From contig DVGK01000078.1 of assembly GCA_018712785.1 (NCBI GenBank), forward strand, positions 1 to 47,862: a DNA stretch of 47,862 nt. Direction: 5' to 3'. The notes below the pieces were generated by a model, which was not told where the DNA came from, ran no database searches, and worked only from the letters and a program-made list of their open reading frames with translations. This stretch comes from Candidatus Choladousia intestinavium. Lineage in GTDB: Bacteria; Bacillota; Clostridia; Lachnospirales; Lachnospiraceae. A program made the translations under genes and the position numbers. Shown in pieces: positions 26,466 through 35,083 of this stretch (within the stretch, counting starts at the first letter, position 1; the number at the start of each line of letters is the position of its first letter).

Positions 26466-27086
26466 CTATTTGATGCAGATATTTTCTCCCACAAGTCCCA
26501 TTGGTGAACCTTCCGGCAGTCCGCCTTCCGGATGTCCGATCAGCCATTTATTCTTTGCGGTAAGGCGCGCGTCCTCGCCGCCTTCGTGTGTCTCGTCCAG
26601 TTCCAGATTCGTATCCTTCGGAAGCACGATCGCTACACGGAAACCGTTCTCTTCGCCATTGCACGGCGCATAGTGCAGCGTCGTCGCATACAGCTCCACA
26701 GCGGTTCCTGCCGGAAGCAGGAATGCTTCTACCAGAGAAGTGGGATACGTTCCGTCCTCCGCGATATCCGGCTGCCAGCCCACAAGGAGCACCGCGTCTG
26801 TGGCCGCTACATTGATCTCTGAAGAGCGGTGATACTCCAACGCATTCAGCTTGTAGTTGTTTCCGTTGCAGTACCCGATCTGGATCGGCAGCTCGCCATA
26901 CGTCTTTGTCATCAGCTCCTTGTATACCGGAAGCTCTTCCAGCTCTTTTACGGAGGGCTCATATACCACCTCTGCCGTACACGGCGTCTTTGTCCTGAGC
27001 GTCTCCACCAGCTGGGAAAAGTCAATTCCTTCGATCACGCGGCCGTATTTTTTAAACGCCGCATCCGTCACTTTTTTAATTTCCAT
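26466..27086 (-). CDS. DUF4867-family protein
   Basis: This 206-aa soluble protein matches DUF4867, a family known next to sugar isomerase and kinase genes. The likely cupin-like core has IQIGYCNGNNYKLNALEYHRSSE, LLVGWQPDIAEDGTY and LPAGTAVELYATTLHYAPC, in which Glu, His and Gly lie at places expected of a metal-binding cupin. A sugar mutarotase- or isomerase-like role has been guessed for such genes, but no activity is established. It lies between xylulokinase (17 bp) and isomerase with AGGAGG sites, as one operon. Confidence 0.82.
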   Translation of the reverse strand: MEIKKVTDAAFKKYGRVIEGIDFSQLVETLRTKTPCTAEVVYEPSVKELEELPVYKELMTKTYGELPIQIGYCNGNNYKLNALEYHRSSEINVAATDAVLLVGWQPDIAEDGTYPTSLVEAFLLPAGTAVELYATTLHYAPCNGEENGFRVAIVLPKDTNLELDETHEGGEDARLTAKNKWLIGHPEGGLPEGSPMGLVGENICIK

Positions 27087-27103
27087 TTTGTCTTACCTCC
27101 TGC

Positions 27104-28573
27104 TCAGATAATCTTGTCAAAAAGCGGTTTGCATGCCGGATAGATCTCCTTGAACTGCGCATACCTGGCTTCGTATTTTGCCACCAGTTCTTCCTCCGGC
27201 TCCACCGTATCGATGATCTTTACCAGCTTTGACGCTGCCTCTTCTACGGATACGTACTCTCCGCATGCCACTGCCGCAAGCATCGCCCCGCCAAGTGCAG
27301 GTCCTTCTTCACTCTCGATCACATCTACTTTCAGATTCAGCACATTTGCGATGATCTTCTTCCAGAGAGGGCTCTTTGCTCCGCCGCCGCAGATCTTGGT
27401 GCGGGTGATCCTGATGCCCAGCGCCTTCGCCACTTCGAGGGAATCCCTCAGTGCGAATGCCACGCCTTCAAGTACCGCCTGGGTCATATCGGCCCTCGTC
27501 GTATCCATCGTCATGCCGATGAAGGTCGCGCGCGCGTTGGGATTATTGTGGGGAGAACGCTCTCCCATCAGGTACGGAAGGAAATATACGTGGTTCTCGC
27601 CCAGCTTCTCGATGGCCTTCTGCTCCGCTGCATAATCCTTTGTGCCGATGATCTCATCCATCCACCACTTGTTGCAGGACGCCGCGCTCAGCATACAGCC
27701 CATGAGATGATAGTGGCCGTCGGCATGGGCGAACGCATGGAGCGCATTGAATTTATCCACTCCGAATTTTTCGGAAGAAATAAAGATCGTACCGCTGGTG
27801 CCAAGTGAGATATTGCACATGCCTTCTCCGACTGTGCCTGTTCCGACTGCCGCAGCAGCGTTGTCTCCTGCTCCCGCTACGACTTTGACTGTCTCCGGGA
27901 TCCCCAGCTCTTCCGCGATCTCAGGAAGTACATTTCCCACTGCCTCATAGCTTTCATATACCTTTGCCATCTGTTCTTCCCGGATACCGCAGATATCCAG
28001 CATCTCTTTCGACCAGCAGCGGTTCTTTACATCGAATACCAGCATGCCGGACGCATCGGAAACATCGGTGCAGTGTACGCCGCTTAATCGGTACGCTATG
28101 TAATCTTTCGGCAGCATGATCTTCTCGATCTTTGCAAAGTTCTCCGGTTCCTTATTCTTTACCCAGAGAATCTTCGGCGCCGTAAACCCTGTAAAGGAAA
28201 TATTCGCCGTGTATTCGGAGAGTTTGTCTTTTCCGATCACATTGTTCAGATAATCGCATTCCTCAGACGTTCTTCCATCGTTCCACAGAATCGCCGGACG
28301 GATGACCTTATCATCCGCGTCCAGGATAACCAGTCCGTGCATCTGTCCGCCGAAGCTGATACCGGCCACCTGGCTCCTGTCGCAGTCCGCCAGCAATTCC
28401 TTTATGCCAGCGATTGTCTGCTCATACCAATCCTCCGGATTCTGCTCCGACCATCCCGGATGCGGAAAATAAATCGGGTACTCTTTTGACACAATCTTCT
28501 GGATTTTTCCTCCTCCGTCCATCAGCAGAAGCTTCACCGCCGATGTACCGAGATCCACACCTACATATAACAT
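27104..28573 (-). CDS. xylB: Xylulokinase (FGGY family)
   Basis: ATP-dependent phosphorylation of a pentulose such as D-xylulose, 489 aa. The N-terminal phosphate loop is GVDLGTSAVKLLLMD. SFGGQMHGLVILD and WNDGRTSEE are xylulokinase signatures, GAGDNAAAAVGTG is the ATP-site glycine loop, and GGGAKSPLWKKIIANVL closes the FGGY domain. It is the first gene of the pentose operon, with AAAGGAG ahead. The substrate could also be ribulose, given the FucI-type isomerase downstream. Confidence 0.9.
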   Translation of the reverse strand: MLYVGVDLGTSAVKLLLMDGGGKIQKIVSKEYPIYFPHPGWSEQNPEDWYEQTIAGIKELLADCDRSQVAGISFGGQMHGLVILDADDKVIRPAILWNDGRTSEECDYLNNVIGKDKLSEYTANISFTGFTAPKILWVKNKEPENFAKIEKIMLPKDYIAYRLSGVHCTDVSDASGMLVFDVKNRCWSKEMLDICGIREEQMAKVYESYEAVGNVLPEIAEELGIPETVKVVAGAGDNAAAAVGTGTVGEGMCNISLGTSGTIFISSEKFGVDKFNALHAFAHADGHYHLMGCMLSAASCNKWWMDEIIGTKDYAAEQKAIEKLGENHVYFLPYLMGERSPHNNPNARATFIGMTMDTTRADMTQAVLEGVAFALRDSLEVAKALGIRITRTKICGGGAKSPLWKKIIANVLNLKVDVIESEEGPALGGAMLAAVACGEYVSVEEAASKLVKIIDTVEPEEELVAKYEARYAQFKEIYPACKPLFDKII

Positions 28574-28654
28574 ATCTTTCTCCTTTCTCCACAGCGCGAT
28601 CCGGTGTCCGCCTTTCCACGCTCCATTCTTTCCTCATATGGATACGCCCTCTTT

Positions 28655-28852
28655 TTATCCCCGCACGCTGCGCGTTTCCAGCTCTGCGTCGGGCCGCTCC
28701 ATGCTCTTCATCGCATTCACCCTCTTGATGAACGCATGCACTTCGCCGTTCTTCCCCATTGAGCGTCCATGCGGCAGCCTGCCCTCCGTCAGCCTGTCTG
28801 AACAATCCTTTTTGGGACTTAAAATTATATATATAAATAACGTTTTCTTCAT
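28655..28852 (-). CDS. Short ORF of doubtful status in the xylB leader
   Basis: Sixty-five codons begin with MKKTLFIYIIL at an ATG preceded by AGGAG. This start and the AT-rich sequence around it look like the beginning of a real secreted or membrane protein. After about codon 12 the base composition changes and the peptide becomes charged and random. It may be the stump of a lost gene or a leader reading frame. Nothing supports a function. Confidence 0.25.
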   Translation of the reverse strand: MKKTLFIYIILSPKKDCSDRLTEGRLPHGRSMGKNGEVHAFIKRVNAMKSMERPDAELETRSVRG

Positions 28853-28871
28853 AATCAGAATCTCCTGTAAT

Positions 28872-28903
28872 TTTACTACTTTGAAAGACGAATCACTAGT
28901 AAA
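28872..28903. promoter_or_regulatory. Inverted repeat upstream of the pentose operon
   Basis: The arms TTTACTA and TAGTAAA are separated by 18 bp in an AT-rich block about 300 bp before xylB. It is a candidate operator; the matching regulator is not identified. Confidence 0.35.
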
Positions 28904-29195
28904 TTATTGCTGTTTTATATTAAATTTTAGTTCTCATACATCTTTTATACGTACATTTTATCTTCCCGCACCTTGCTATTTTTGCGGTTATACGTATACA
29001 GCGTTTTCCGCTGTTTTCCCCATCTTTACCCCACCGTCCCGTTCTCAGAAGATCCGCTTTACTGTGGAAATGAAGAATCGTATATCTTCTCCAGGCCCAT
29101 ACATGGAAAAGGCTTAAACAAAAAAAGAAACAATCTAAAGGCATTTTTAATCTTCTGCCTTAGCTTGTTTCTTTTAAGTATATTATGAAATTTTC

Positions 29196-30116
29196 CTAAA
29201 ATCTGCTTTTAATCTCCTCTTCTCCTTTCTTCAGGCGCCGGTTCAGTTCTTCCGGAGAAATTTTAAAATCCGCGTTTTCTTCAAATCCCTTTTCTTCCCC
29301 GAGGGAGGGCCCTTTCTCTGTAAGTATTTTACGGAACTGGAGGTATTCGTCCATCAATCCCTGTCCGTGGTATACCTGGAACGCCCCTGCGTCGCTGCCC
29401 AGGGCTACGGTGGCTCCCAAGGCAAAGGCCCTCTGTATTCTCCGGCTCTGAAGCCCTGCCAGCCTGCGCAGCACGTTATCCTCGAATCTTCCGCAGCCGA
29501 TCAGATTCGTAACCGTCACAAGGGTGGGAACCCATACGGCACGGCTTCCGGCCAGGGCCTGAAGGCAGTCCTCATCCATGAAGTTCCCATGTTCTACGGA
29601 ATCTACTCCTCCCTCCAGGGCATCCCAAACGGGCCTGGCACCGTTTACATGGGCCATCACCGCGAAACCCTCCTCATGGGCAATATGAATCATTTCCCGG
29701 ATCTCGCCCCGGGTCAGAGGCTCCTGGGTCACGCCTCCGTCTTTCGCGAAATCCATAATCCCGGAAAACATCACTTTGATAAAAGTTCCGCCTTCCTCTC
29801 TGACTTTCTGTACCAATCCGGCATACTCTTTCATCGTGTCGAATCCCAGTCCTACAATTCCTCCGTAATGACCATTCTTATGTATAGCAAAAACAGGGGT
29901 CCGGTAGTCGATTCCAAACTCCGGTGCCAGCGCCGCCGCTCTCTTTGAAACTCCCAGGGCGTCGCCGCCATCCCGTATAAACGAAATATCCTTTTCTCTG
30001 TACTGACTGAATTTATCCAGAATCAGCCGGTCATTTACCCCATTTTTGTGCTGAGAAACTGCATGACTGTAGTTTACTCCGTCCATAATCATATGGGCAT
30101 GGCATTCTCCGAACAT
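29196..30116 (-). CDS. Metal-dependent amidohydrolase (imidazolonepropionase-like)
   Basis: This 306-aa TIM-barrel amidohydrolase starts with metal-binding His-x-His in ECHAHMIMDG. The lysine of GGTFIKVMFSG would be the carboxylated or near-metal Lys, and AHVNGA, VEHGNF and ALGSDAGAF give further ligands (His, His, Asp). It lacks the small N-terminal beta domain of most family members, so it is shorter than usual. The substrate is unknown. ATG at 30116 follows AAGGAGG and a good promoter. The C-terminus is charged. Confidence 0.83.
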   Translation of the reverse strand: MFGECHAHMIMDGVNYSHAVSQHKNGVNDRLILDKFSQYREKDISFIRDGGDALGVSKRAAALAPEFGIDYRTPVFAIHKNGHYGGIVGLGFDTMKEYAGLVQKVREEGGTFIKVMFSGIMDFAKDGGVTQEPLTRGEIREMIHIAHEEGFAVMAHVNGARPVWDALEGGVDSVEHGNFMDEDCLQALAGSRAVWVPTLVTVTNLIGCGRFEDNVLRRLAGLQSRRIQRAFALGATVALGSDAGAFQVYHGQGLMDEYLQFRKILTEKGPSLGEEKGFEENADFKISPEELNRRLKKGEEEIKSRF

Positions 30117-30139
30117 ATGCTCTTTCCTCCTTACGGCCT

Positions 30140-30189
30140 ATTATAACCCTCTGATTCCCTTTTGACAACCAGCCGAAACTGGACTGGTT
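30140..30189 (-). promoter_or_regulatory. Promoter of the amidohydrolase gene with adjoining inverted repeat
   Basis: On the minus strand TTGTCA (30163-30168) and TATAAT (30140-30145) are 17 bp apart. Inverted repeat AACCAG/CTGGTT (30167-30189) abuts the -35 box and could be an operator. A second inverted repeat, GTTTATCA/TGGTAAAC (30211-30237), lies between this promoter and the kinase gene. Confidence 0.6.
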
Positions 30190-30296
30190 AATTCATAAGG
30201 ATTTGGCTCTGTTTATCAGATCACTTCTCTGGTAAACTGATTTCAATCACAGAGGCTTATACAGACTTTTTTATACATAGAAAGGAGATTTCGTTT

Positions 30297-31127
30297 ATGA
30301 AAAGAATTTTAACCGTGCAGGATATTTCCTGCGTAGGACGCTGCTCGCTGACTGTGGCCCTGCCCATCCTGTCTGCCATGGGCCTGGAAACGGCCATTCT
30401 CCCTACCGCTGTTCTGTCCACCCATACACAGTTTTCCGGTTTTACTTTCCGGGATCTCACCGACGATCTTCCGGGTATCGCGGCCCACTGGAAAAGGGAG
30501 GGTCTGGATTTTAAGGCTGTCTATACCGGCTATCTGGGCTCCCCCAGACAGATCTCCTTTGTGTCCTCTCTCTTTGAAGAATACAGGACCGGAGGCTGTA
30601 CGGCCATTGTAGATCCGGTTATGGGGGACAACGGAAAGCTGTACACAGGCTTTGACGAAAAATTTGCCGCAGAGATGGCTCTTCTATGCGGAAAGGCAGA
30701 TTATATTCTCCCAAACATGACAGAAGCTGCCTTTATGCTGAAAGAGGAATACAGAGCAGGAGACTACACGGAAAAGGAAATCCAGGAGCTTCTGCGCCGG
30801 CTTTGCGGACTGGGAGCAAAAACTGCCGTACTCACAGGCGTTTCCTTCCATGAAAAGGAGCTGGGAGTTATGGCTTACGATTCAGCGGCAGATACTTTTT
30901 ATTCCTATTTTAATGAAAAAATTCCTGTAAGCTACCACGGAACGGGAGACTGTTTTGCCAGCTGCTTTACCGGCGCCATTCTCCGGGGACAATCTCTGCA
31001 GGAAGCCATAAAGCTCTCGGCAGACTTTATCGTGGCCTGTCTGAAGGCTACCATGGCAGATCCGGAGCGCCGCTCTTACGGCGTGAACTTCGAGGAAGCC
31101 CTTCCTCTTCTGGTTCCGGAAGCATAG
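30297..31127 (+). CDS. Pyridoxamine/pyridoxal kinase
   Basis: ATP-dependent phosphorylation of vitamin B6 vitamers, ribokinase fold, 276 aa. ILTVQDISCVGRCSLTVALPILSAMG is the typical opening of this kinase type. VDPVMGDNGKLY is the second motif. SYHGTGDCFASCFTGAIL holds the GTGD anion hole and catalytic Asp. ATG at 30297 follows AAAGGAG. It is transcribed alone and divergent from the amidohydrolase, and ends at a terminator shared with the convergent ABC operon. A hydroxymethylpyrimidine kinase is less likely given the opening motif. Confidence 0.9.
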   Translation: MKRILTVQDISCVGRCSLTVALPILSAMGLETAILPTAVLSTHTQFSGFTFRDLTDDLPGIAAHWKREGLDFKAVYTGYLGSPRQISFVSSLFEEYRTGGCTAIVDPVMGDNGKLYTGFDEKFAAEMALLCGKADYILPNMTEAAFMLKEEYRAGDYTEKEIQELLRRLCGLGAKTAVLTGVSFHEKELGVMAYDSAADTFYSYFNEKIPVSYHGTGDCFASCFTGAILRGQSLQEAIKLSADFIVACLKATMADPERRSYGVNFEEALPLLVPEA

Positions 31128-31172
31128 CAAATCCTCCTGATGAACAGCGAACCTTTCTTCAGAATTCGCCAA

Positions 31173-31210
31173 GAGCCGGAAACCCATCCTCTGGATTTCC
31201 GGCTCGTTTT
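31173..31210. terminator. Intrinsic terminator between convergent genes
   Basis: Arms GAGCCGGAAA and TTTCCGGCTC form a perfect 10-bp stem followed by GTTTTAT on the plus strand, between the B6 kinase and the ABC permease gene. Confidence 0.82.
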
Positions 31211-31223
31211 ATCCTCTGCCGTT

Positions 31224-33098
31224 TTACAAACTCTTCAGAACCTCTATGGTATTTGTGAAGCCGAAATTCAGCGGATAATAATCACTGTAGCCGCCTTCCC
31301 GCTCGACAATCAAATAGCCTGACTCCACATAGGTATATTCTTCATAAGTGGAAAAAAGCTCCTGAAAGGTCATCTTGCTCATATCCTTTCCATAGGCTTC
31401 CAGAAGCTCCGGGATTTTTTCCTGGGAAACCGTCACGAAGGCCGCCTCATCATCCATAGAAAGCTCTGCATCCGCATCTGTTTCTGCCGCCTGTTTTGTA
31501 TCCGGCGCGTCTGTTTTCTCTGCGGTCACCTCCCAGCTTCCTGCCGAGTTCCACTGACAGGTCAGCGTCTGGATCTGGGAAGGCTCCATAGTCAGTACGG
31601 GGCAGTACTTTTCCCGAAAGTCTTCTTTCTGCCAAAGTTCATTCATATTTTCATAGTAAACCGCGGCGTCTGCATAGTAAAAACGGTATGCGCTCTGCCC
31701 GTTCTTCAGCTGGTACTTCACAGTCACAGGGACTGTCTCTTCCTCAATGCTTCCGTAAACCATCCCTGTGCCGGCGTTTTCCACCCCATTTTCCGCGATC
31801 CTGTAAATAGGTTCAAAGTCTTCCGTCTGAAGATAATCCAGCATATCCTGCGCCTGTATTTCCGAAGAGCTGACCCAGTTGCCCGGTGACAGCTCATAGC
31901 TGTAGTCCGCCCATGGATCGCACACCGCCATTGCCTCTACTTCCTCTTCTGCCGGCAGATACGTATTATATCCTGCCGCGTCATACCGCCCTCCCATAAA
32001 AAGGCAGAGAGAGATTACCACAGTCAGGCACATCTGGCCTTTATGCAGCAGCACCTGACGAATATCCCAGCGGTAAATAAATTCCATAATCATACAGATC
32101 AGAATTCCCGCCGCAGCCACAAAGGCAACACCCCAAACATCGCTCATAAGAATCGAGTACCCTGCCAGGCCTGCCAGCAAAGCGCCGGGCACAGCCAGAA
32201 GGATTTTTACTGCTCCTTCGGTCCTTGAAAAGGCCAGGGCATTTCCTGCCGCTTCGGTCCGTCTGATCCGGTACAAAAGCAGAGAAATTCCTGTAAGAAT
32301 CACAATCAGCACCAGAAGCTGGCAGAGATCCGCCAGGGGAGGCCAGTACCCCGTCAGCCCCTGCTTCAGACTCCCTCCGGTTTTCATGTTCATACTGCCG
32401 CAGATCATCCAGGGGGAAGAATAGCCAATGGGAATCACTCCACCAAGCTTCCCTGTCTGCGCCATAAGATCTGTAGGAAAGAAAATGTTCCGGAAGCCCA
32501 TCTCTGTAAGAGTCAGCCACGGAATGTAAAACCCAAAAGCCGCCGCCCCGAAGACAGAGGTAATGGTCTTTCCCGCAAACATCATTGCCAGAAGAGTGCC
32601 GCTGTAGCTGGCCAGGAAAAACAGCAGCCCCTGCAGGGTGGAGACTGCCACTTCCAGCGCCAGGGTTCCTGATACCGCCCTATAGGGCACCCCCGCCGCC
32701 AGCCCGAGAATCTGACAGATCACATAGGGGATTACAAAGGTCAGAAAACCTGCCAGATATTTTACGGCAAACAAGGTCTCCCTGCGCAGAGCAAGGCTGT
32801 GGTAAAAGTCCAGTCTCACCTGGGAATGTACGTAGCTGAAGGCAACCAGCGCACACAGGATTCCTGCCGCCAGAATAAATACAGTATTTTCTATATGCCC
32901 GAAGCCCATCTGTCCCGCCAGTGTCTCCAGGGGCGTCTGCATTTCCCGCCAGGAGCTTTCCGAACTCCTTATGGCCAGAACCAGCAGCATCCGGAAGGGA
33001 ATCAGAAAGAAAAATGCCAGAAACTGAAGGGCCGTAAGCCAGGTAAGCTTCTTCGTCTCATCCCAGGTAAGTTTAGAAAACGAGATTCTTGATATCAT
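31224..33098 (-). CDS. ABC-2 type permease with DUF6449-like C-terminal region
   Basis: This 624-aa membrane protein has around ten hydrophobic segments in residues 20-385, the first being LQFLAFFFLIPFRMLLVLAI. A mainly extracytoplasmic C-terminal part of about 235 residues follows, with an AMAVCDPWADYSYELSPGNWVSSSEIQ-type segment and no membrane spans, matching DUF6449-type permeases found next to GntR/ABC genes. It is the membrane part of the exporter whose ATPase overlaps its start. ATG 33098 is chosen because GGAGGT lies 8 nt ahead; GTG at 33119 has none. The cargo is unknown; antimicrobial peptide resistance is a usual guess. Confidence 0.85.
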   Translation of the reverse strand: MISRISFSKLTWDETKKLTWLTALQFLAFFFLIPFRMLLVLAIRSSESSWREMQTPLETLAGQMGFGHIENTVFILAAGILCALVAFSYVHSQVRLDFYHSLALRRETLFAVKYLAGFLTFVIPYVICQILGLAAGVPYRAVSGTLALEVAVSTLQGLLFFLASYSGTLLAMMFAGKTITSVFGAAAFGFYIPWLTLTEMGFRNIFFPTDLMAQTGKLGGVIPIGYSSPWMICGSMNMKTGGSLKQGLTGYWPPLADLCQLLVLIVILTGISLLLYRIRRTEAAGNALAFSRTEGAVKILLAVPGALLAGLAGYSILMSDVWGVAFVAAAGILICMIMEFIYRWDIRQVLLHKGQMCLTVVISLCLFMGGRYDAAGYNTYLPAEEEVEAMAVCDPWADYSYELSPGNWVSSSEIQAQDMLDYLQTEDFEPIYRIAENGVENAGTGMVYGSIEEETVPVTVKYQLKNGQSAYRFYYADAAVYYENMNELWQKEDFREKYCPVLTMEPSQIQTLTCQWNSAGSWEVTAEKTDAPDTKQAAETDADAELSMDDEAAFVTVSQEKIPELLEAYGKDMSKMTFQELFSTYEEYTYVESGYLIVEREGGYSDYYPLNFGFTNTIEVLKSL

Positions 33099-33975
33099 AT
33101 CCTGCCACCTCCGTTTCACTGATAAATATTTCTTCCAGAGTCAGGGGAAGAATCTCGCAGAACAGGGGCTGCTTTTCCTGAACCTTCTGCAGGATTGCTT
33201 CCTTCCCGCCTCTGGCCACAATCGTCAGAAGCGAACCCCGCTTCTCATACTGAAGCACCTCCAGCTCCTTTAAGAGCTCCGCTTCAGATTCCGCGTCCGT
33301 GATGACACACTGAATCTTGTGAATTCTAAGCTTCATCTCATCCAGATCTTTCGCGAACAAAATGCCTCCCTTGTGGAGAAGTCCCACATGGTCGCAGATG
33401 TCCTCGATCTCCCGAAGGCTGTGGGAAGCAATGATCGGCGTAAATTTCCGGCTGATAATCTCCGCCGCGAACAGGCTCTTGACCGCCTGCCGCATCACCG
33501 GATCCAGACCGTCAAAGGTCTCATCGCAGAGAAGGTACTCTGTATTGGCGCAAAGCCCTAAAAGGACAGACACCTGTTTTTTCATTCCTTTGGAAAAGGT
33601 AGATAATTTCCGTTTCGGATCCAGATCAAATTTCTTTATCATCTCATTAAAACGATTCTCATCAAAGCCCGGGTACAGGATCTTGTAGTATTCCTTCATG
33701 GCTGCCGGCGTGGCGTTTGGAAAAAACCAGGCCGTGTCCGGCAGGAAACAGATTCTGCCCTTTGCCTGGGGATTCTCCCACACAGGCTGCTCATCGATCA
33801 TTACGCTCCCTTCCTCCGGCCGCAGGACACCGCTGACTACCCGAAGCAGCGTACTTTTTCCGGCTCCATTTGTACCTACCAGTCCAAAGATACTGCCTTC
33901 ACTGATTCTCGCAGTCACATGATCCAGGGCCAGAATCGTATCAAACCGCTTTACCACATTCTCAATCCGAATCAT
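33073..33975 (-). CDS. ABC transporter ATP-binding protein (YtrB-like)
   Basis: This 300-aa ATPase has Walker A GTNGAGKST (about 36-44), Q-loop FLPDTAWF, signature FSKGMKKQVSVLLGL (a KGMK form), Walker B YLLCDETFDGLDPV and switch IASHSL. It starts inside the GntR gene end (ATGA overlap at 33972-33975) and its end overlaps the permease start. Translation of all three is therefore probably coupled. It powers the exporter. Confidence 0.93.
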   Translation of the reverse strand: MIRIENVVKRFDTILALDHVTARISEGSIFGLVGTNGAGKSTLLRVVSGVLRPEEGSVMIDEQPVWENPQAKGRICFLPDTAWFFPNATPAAMKEYYKILYPGFDENRFNEMIKKFDLDPKRKLSTFSKGMKKQVSVLLGLCANTEYLLCDETFDGLDPVMRQAVKSLFAAEIISRKFTPIIASHSLREIEDICDHVGLLHKGGILFAKDLDEMKLRIHKIQCVITDAESEAELLKELEVLQYEKRGSLLTIVARGGKEAILQKVQEKQPLFCEILPLTLEEIFISETEVAGYDIKNLVF

Positions 33976-34349
33976 TTTTCACTTTCTCCTTCTTCATAAT
34001 ACTGCCGGACTTTGGAAACAAAGTCCTCACATAAAATGTCCAGTTCCCTTCCCTTTTTTACCAGCTCCTTCAGAGAGCGGTATACTGTCTCCTGCCTTTT
34101 TCCCTTCAGCGCTTTGCTCTCGGATACAAAATTCCCCTTTCCTCTTACAGGGTAGATAAATCCTTCCTGCTCCAGCAGAGCATAGGCCTTCTGAATGATC
34201 TTTGGGTTAATGGACAGTTCCACGGCAAGGGACCGCACGGAAGGCATCTGACTGCCTGCTTCCAGAATCCCGCTGGCAATCATTCTCTGAAAGCTGTCTA
34301 TAATCTGCTCATAGAGAGGCTGCCGGTTTTGCAAATCAATCCCTATCAT
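33972..34349 (-). CDS. GntR-family regulator, YtrA type
   Basis: This 125-aa repressor has the winged helix of the GntR family (QPLYEQIIDSFQRMIASGILEAGSQMPSVRSLAVELSINPKIIQKAYALLEQEGFIYPVRGKGNFV) and only a short C-terminal helix pair, which is the YtrA subfamily. Such proteins repress the ABC operon they head and respond to cell-wall antibiotics in known cases. It is the first gene, with GGAGGG ahead of ATG. Confidence 0.92.
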   Translation of the reverse strand: MIGIDLQNRQPLYEQIIDSFQRMIASGILEAGSQMPSVRSLAVELSINPKIIQKAYALLEQEGFIYPVRGKGNFVSESKALKGKRQETVYRSLKELVKKGRELDILCEDFVSKVRQYYEEGESEK

Positions 34350-34470
34350 AAACCACCCTCCTGTGTCTGGCGGTACCCATGCATCCGCCTTTTCCTTTTG
34401 CGTCTATGATACCATCTGCGCTTTCCCTGTTCCTTTCTAAAAATCATAACGATTCCTTAAGAAAAACAAA

Positions 34471-34505
34471 ACAATAGAAAACACACTCCGCGAGTTTTCT
34501 ATTGT
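34471..34505. repeat. 35-bp palindromic repeat, copy 2
   Basis: The arms ACAATAGAAA and TTTCTATTGT are the same as in copy 1, with centre ACTC-CGC-GAGT, a second small stem. It is close behind the hairpin 34517-34557 that follows the YbjQ gene. Confidence 0.75.
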
Positions 34506-34516
34506 CATGAACTTTA

Positions 34517-34557
34517 GAGGCCGCTGTTCCAGTTTTCTGCACTTTCACAGCGGCCTC
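34517..34557 (-). terminator. Hairpin behind the YbjQ gene
   Basis: Arms GAGGCCGCTG and CAGCGGCCTC form a perfect 10-bp stem, about 25 bp after the stop. The T-run is weak, so it may be a moderate terminator. Confidence 0.6.
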
Positions 34558-34583
34558 CTGCTTTCCCTTCTTCTTCTGTAATC

Positions 34584-34904
34584 TTATTCCGTGACCACAG
34601 CCGTTCCGGATACGGTTACCATCAGCATGCCGTTGTCACTTCCCAGTACTTCATAATCCACATCCACGCCGATGACTGCATTCGCTCCCAGAGCCAATGC
34701 CCTCTCTTCCATCTCAGCCAGCGCTTCCTGCCTGGCCCGCAGCAGCTCCTCCTCATAGGAGCCGCTGCGGCCTCCCAGTATATTCCGGACACCTGCCATA
34801 AAATCCTTTACAAAATCGACTCCGGATACTACCTCACCGAAAACAATCCCTTTATATTCCAGGATTCTTTTTCCCTCGATATTCTGTGTAGTAATTACAA
34901 CCAT
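34584..34904 (-). CDS. YbjQ/UPF0145 family protein
   Basis: This 106-aa protein of the UPF0145 (DUF74) family forms pentamers in solved members. Typical parts are [77 protein letters not shown] and the final VSGTAVV. It is often called a heavy-metal-binding protein, but the biochemical role is unclear. The start follows AGGGAGG. It stands alone between two hairpins. Confidence 0.92.
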   Translation of the reverse strand: MVVITTQNIEGKRILEYKGIVFGEVVSGVDFVKDFMAGVRNILGGRSGSYEEELLRARQEALAEMEERALALGANAVIGVDVDYEVLGSDNGMLMVTVSGTAVVTE

Positions 34905-34989
34905 TTTCTTTTCCTCCCTGTTAAGTAATTTTCGTCCAGTCTAACACAGGAATTTTAAAACTTCCGTGGGAAGAGATAAATTATTTCTT

Positions 34990-35024
34990 AAAAAGCCATC
35001 CGCATACACAGCGGATGGCTTTTT
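34990..35024. terminator. Bidirectional intrinsic terminator
   Basis: Arms AAAAAGCCATCCGC and GCGGATGGCTTTTT form a perfect 14-bp stem. It follows the SH3 lipoprotein gene on the minus strand. Confidence 0.88.
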
Positions 35025-35037
35025 ATCTTTTATAGCA

Positions 35038-35072
35038 ACAATAGAAGGAGCACAGAGCATGCTTTCTATTGT
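35038..35072. repeat. 35-bp palindromic repeat, copy 3
   Basis: The length matches copies 1 and 2. The arms ACAATAGAAG and TTTCTATTGT have one mismatch, and the centre differs (GAGCACAGAGCATGC). It is 12 bp behind the SH3 lipoprotein stop. Confidence 0.7.
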
Positions 35073-35083
35073 TTTTTGTTTCC

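Larger units (their letters stand above)
28574..29195. other. Intergenic region upstream of xylB, with AT-rich block
   Basis: This is a 622-bp gap. From 28574 to about 28815 it is GC-rich, then becomes markedly AT-rich to about 29000. It contains the inverted repeat TTTACTA/TAGTAAA (28872-28903), a 65-codon frame with a ribosome site (28655-28852), and no further gene I can support. Confidence 0.55.

Noticed and set aside
25929..26507. Plus-strand frame of 192 codons opposite the isomerase gene
   Set aside because: It is a shadow of the isomerase coding sequence; no start signal.
28638..29117. 159-codon plus-strand frame in the region upstream of xylB
   Set aside because: No ribosome site, mixed composition across an AT/GC junction, no recognisable domain.
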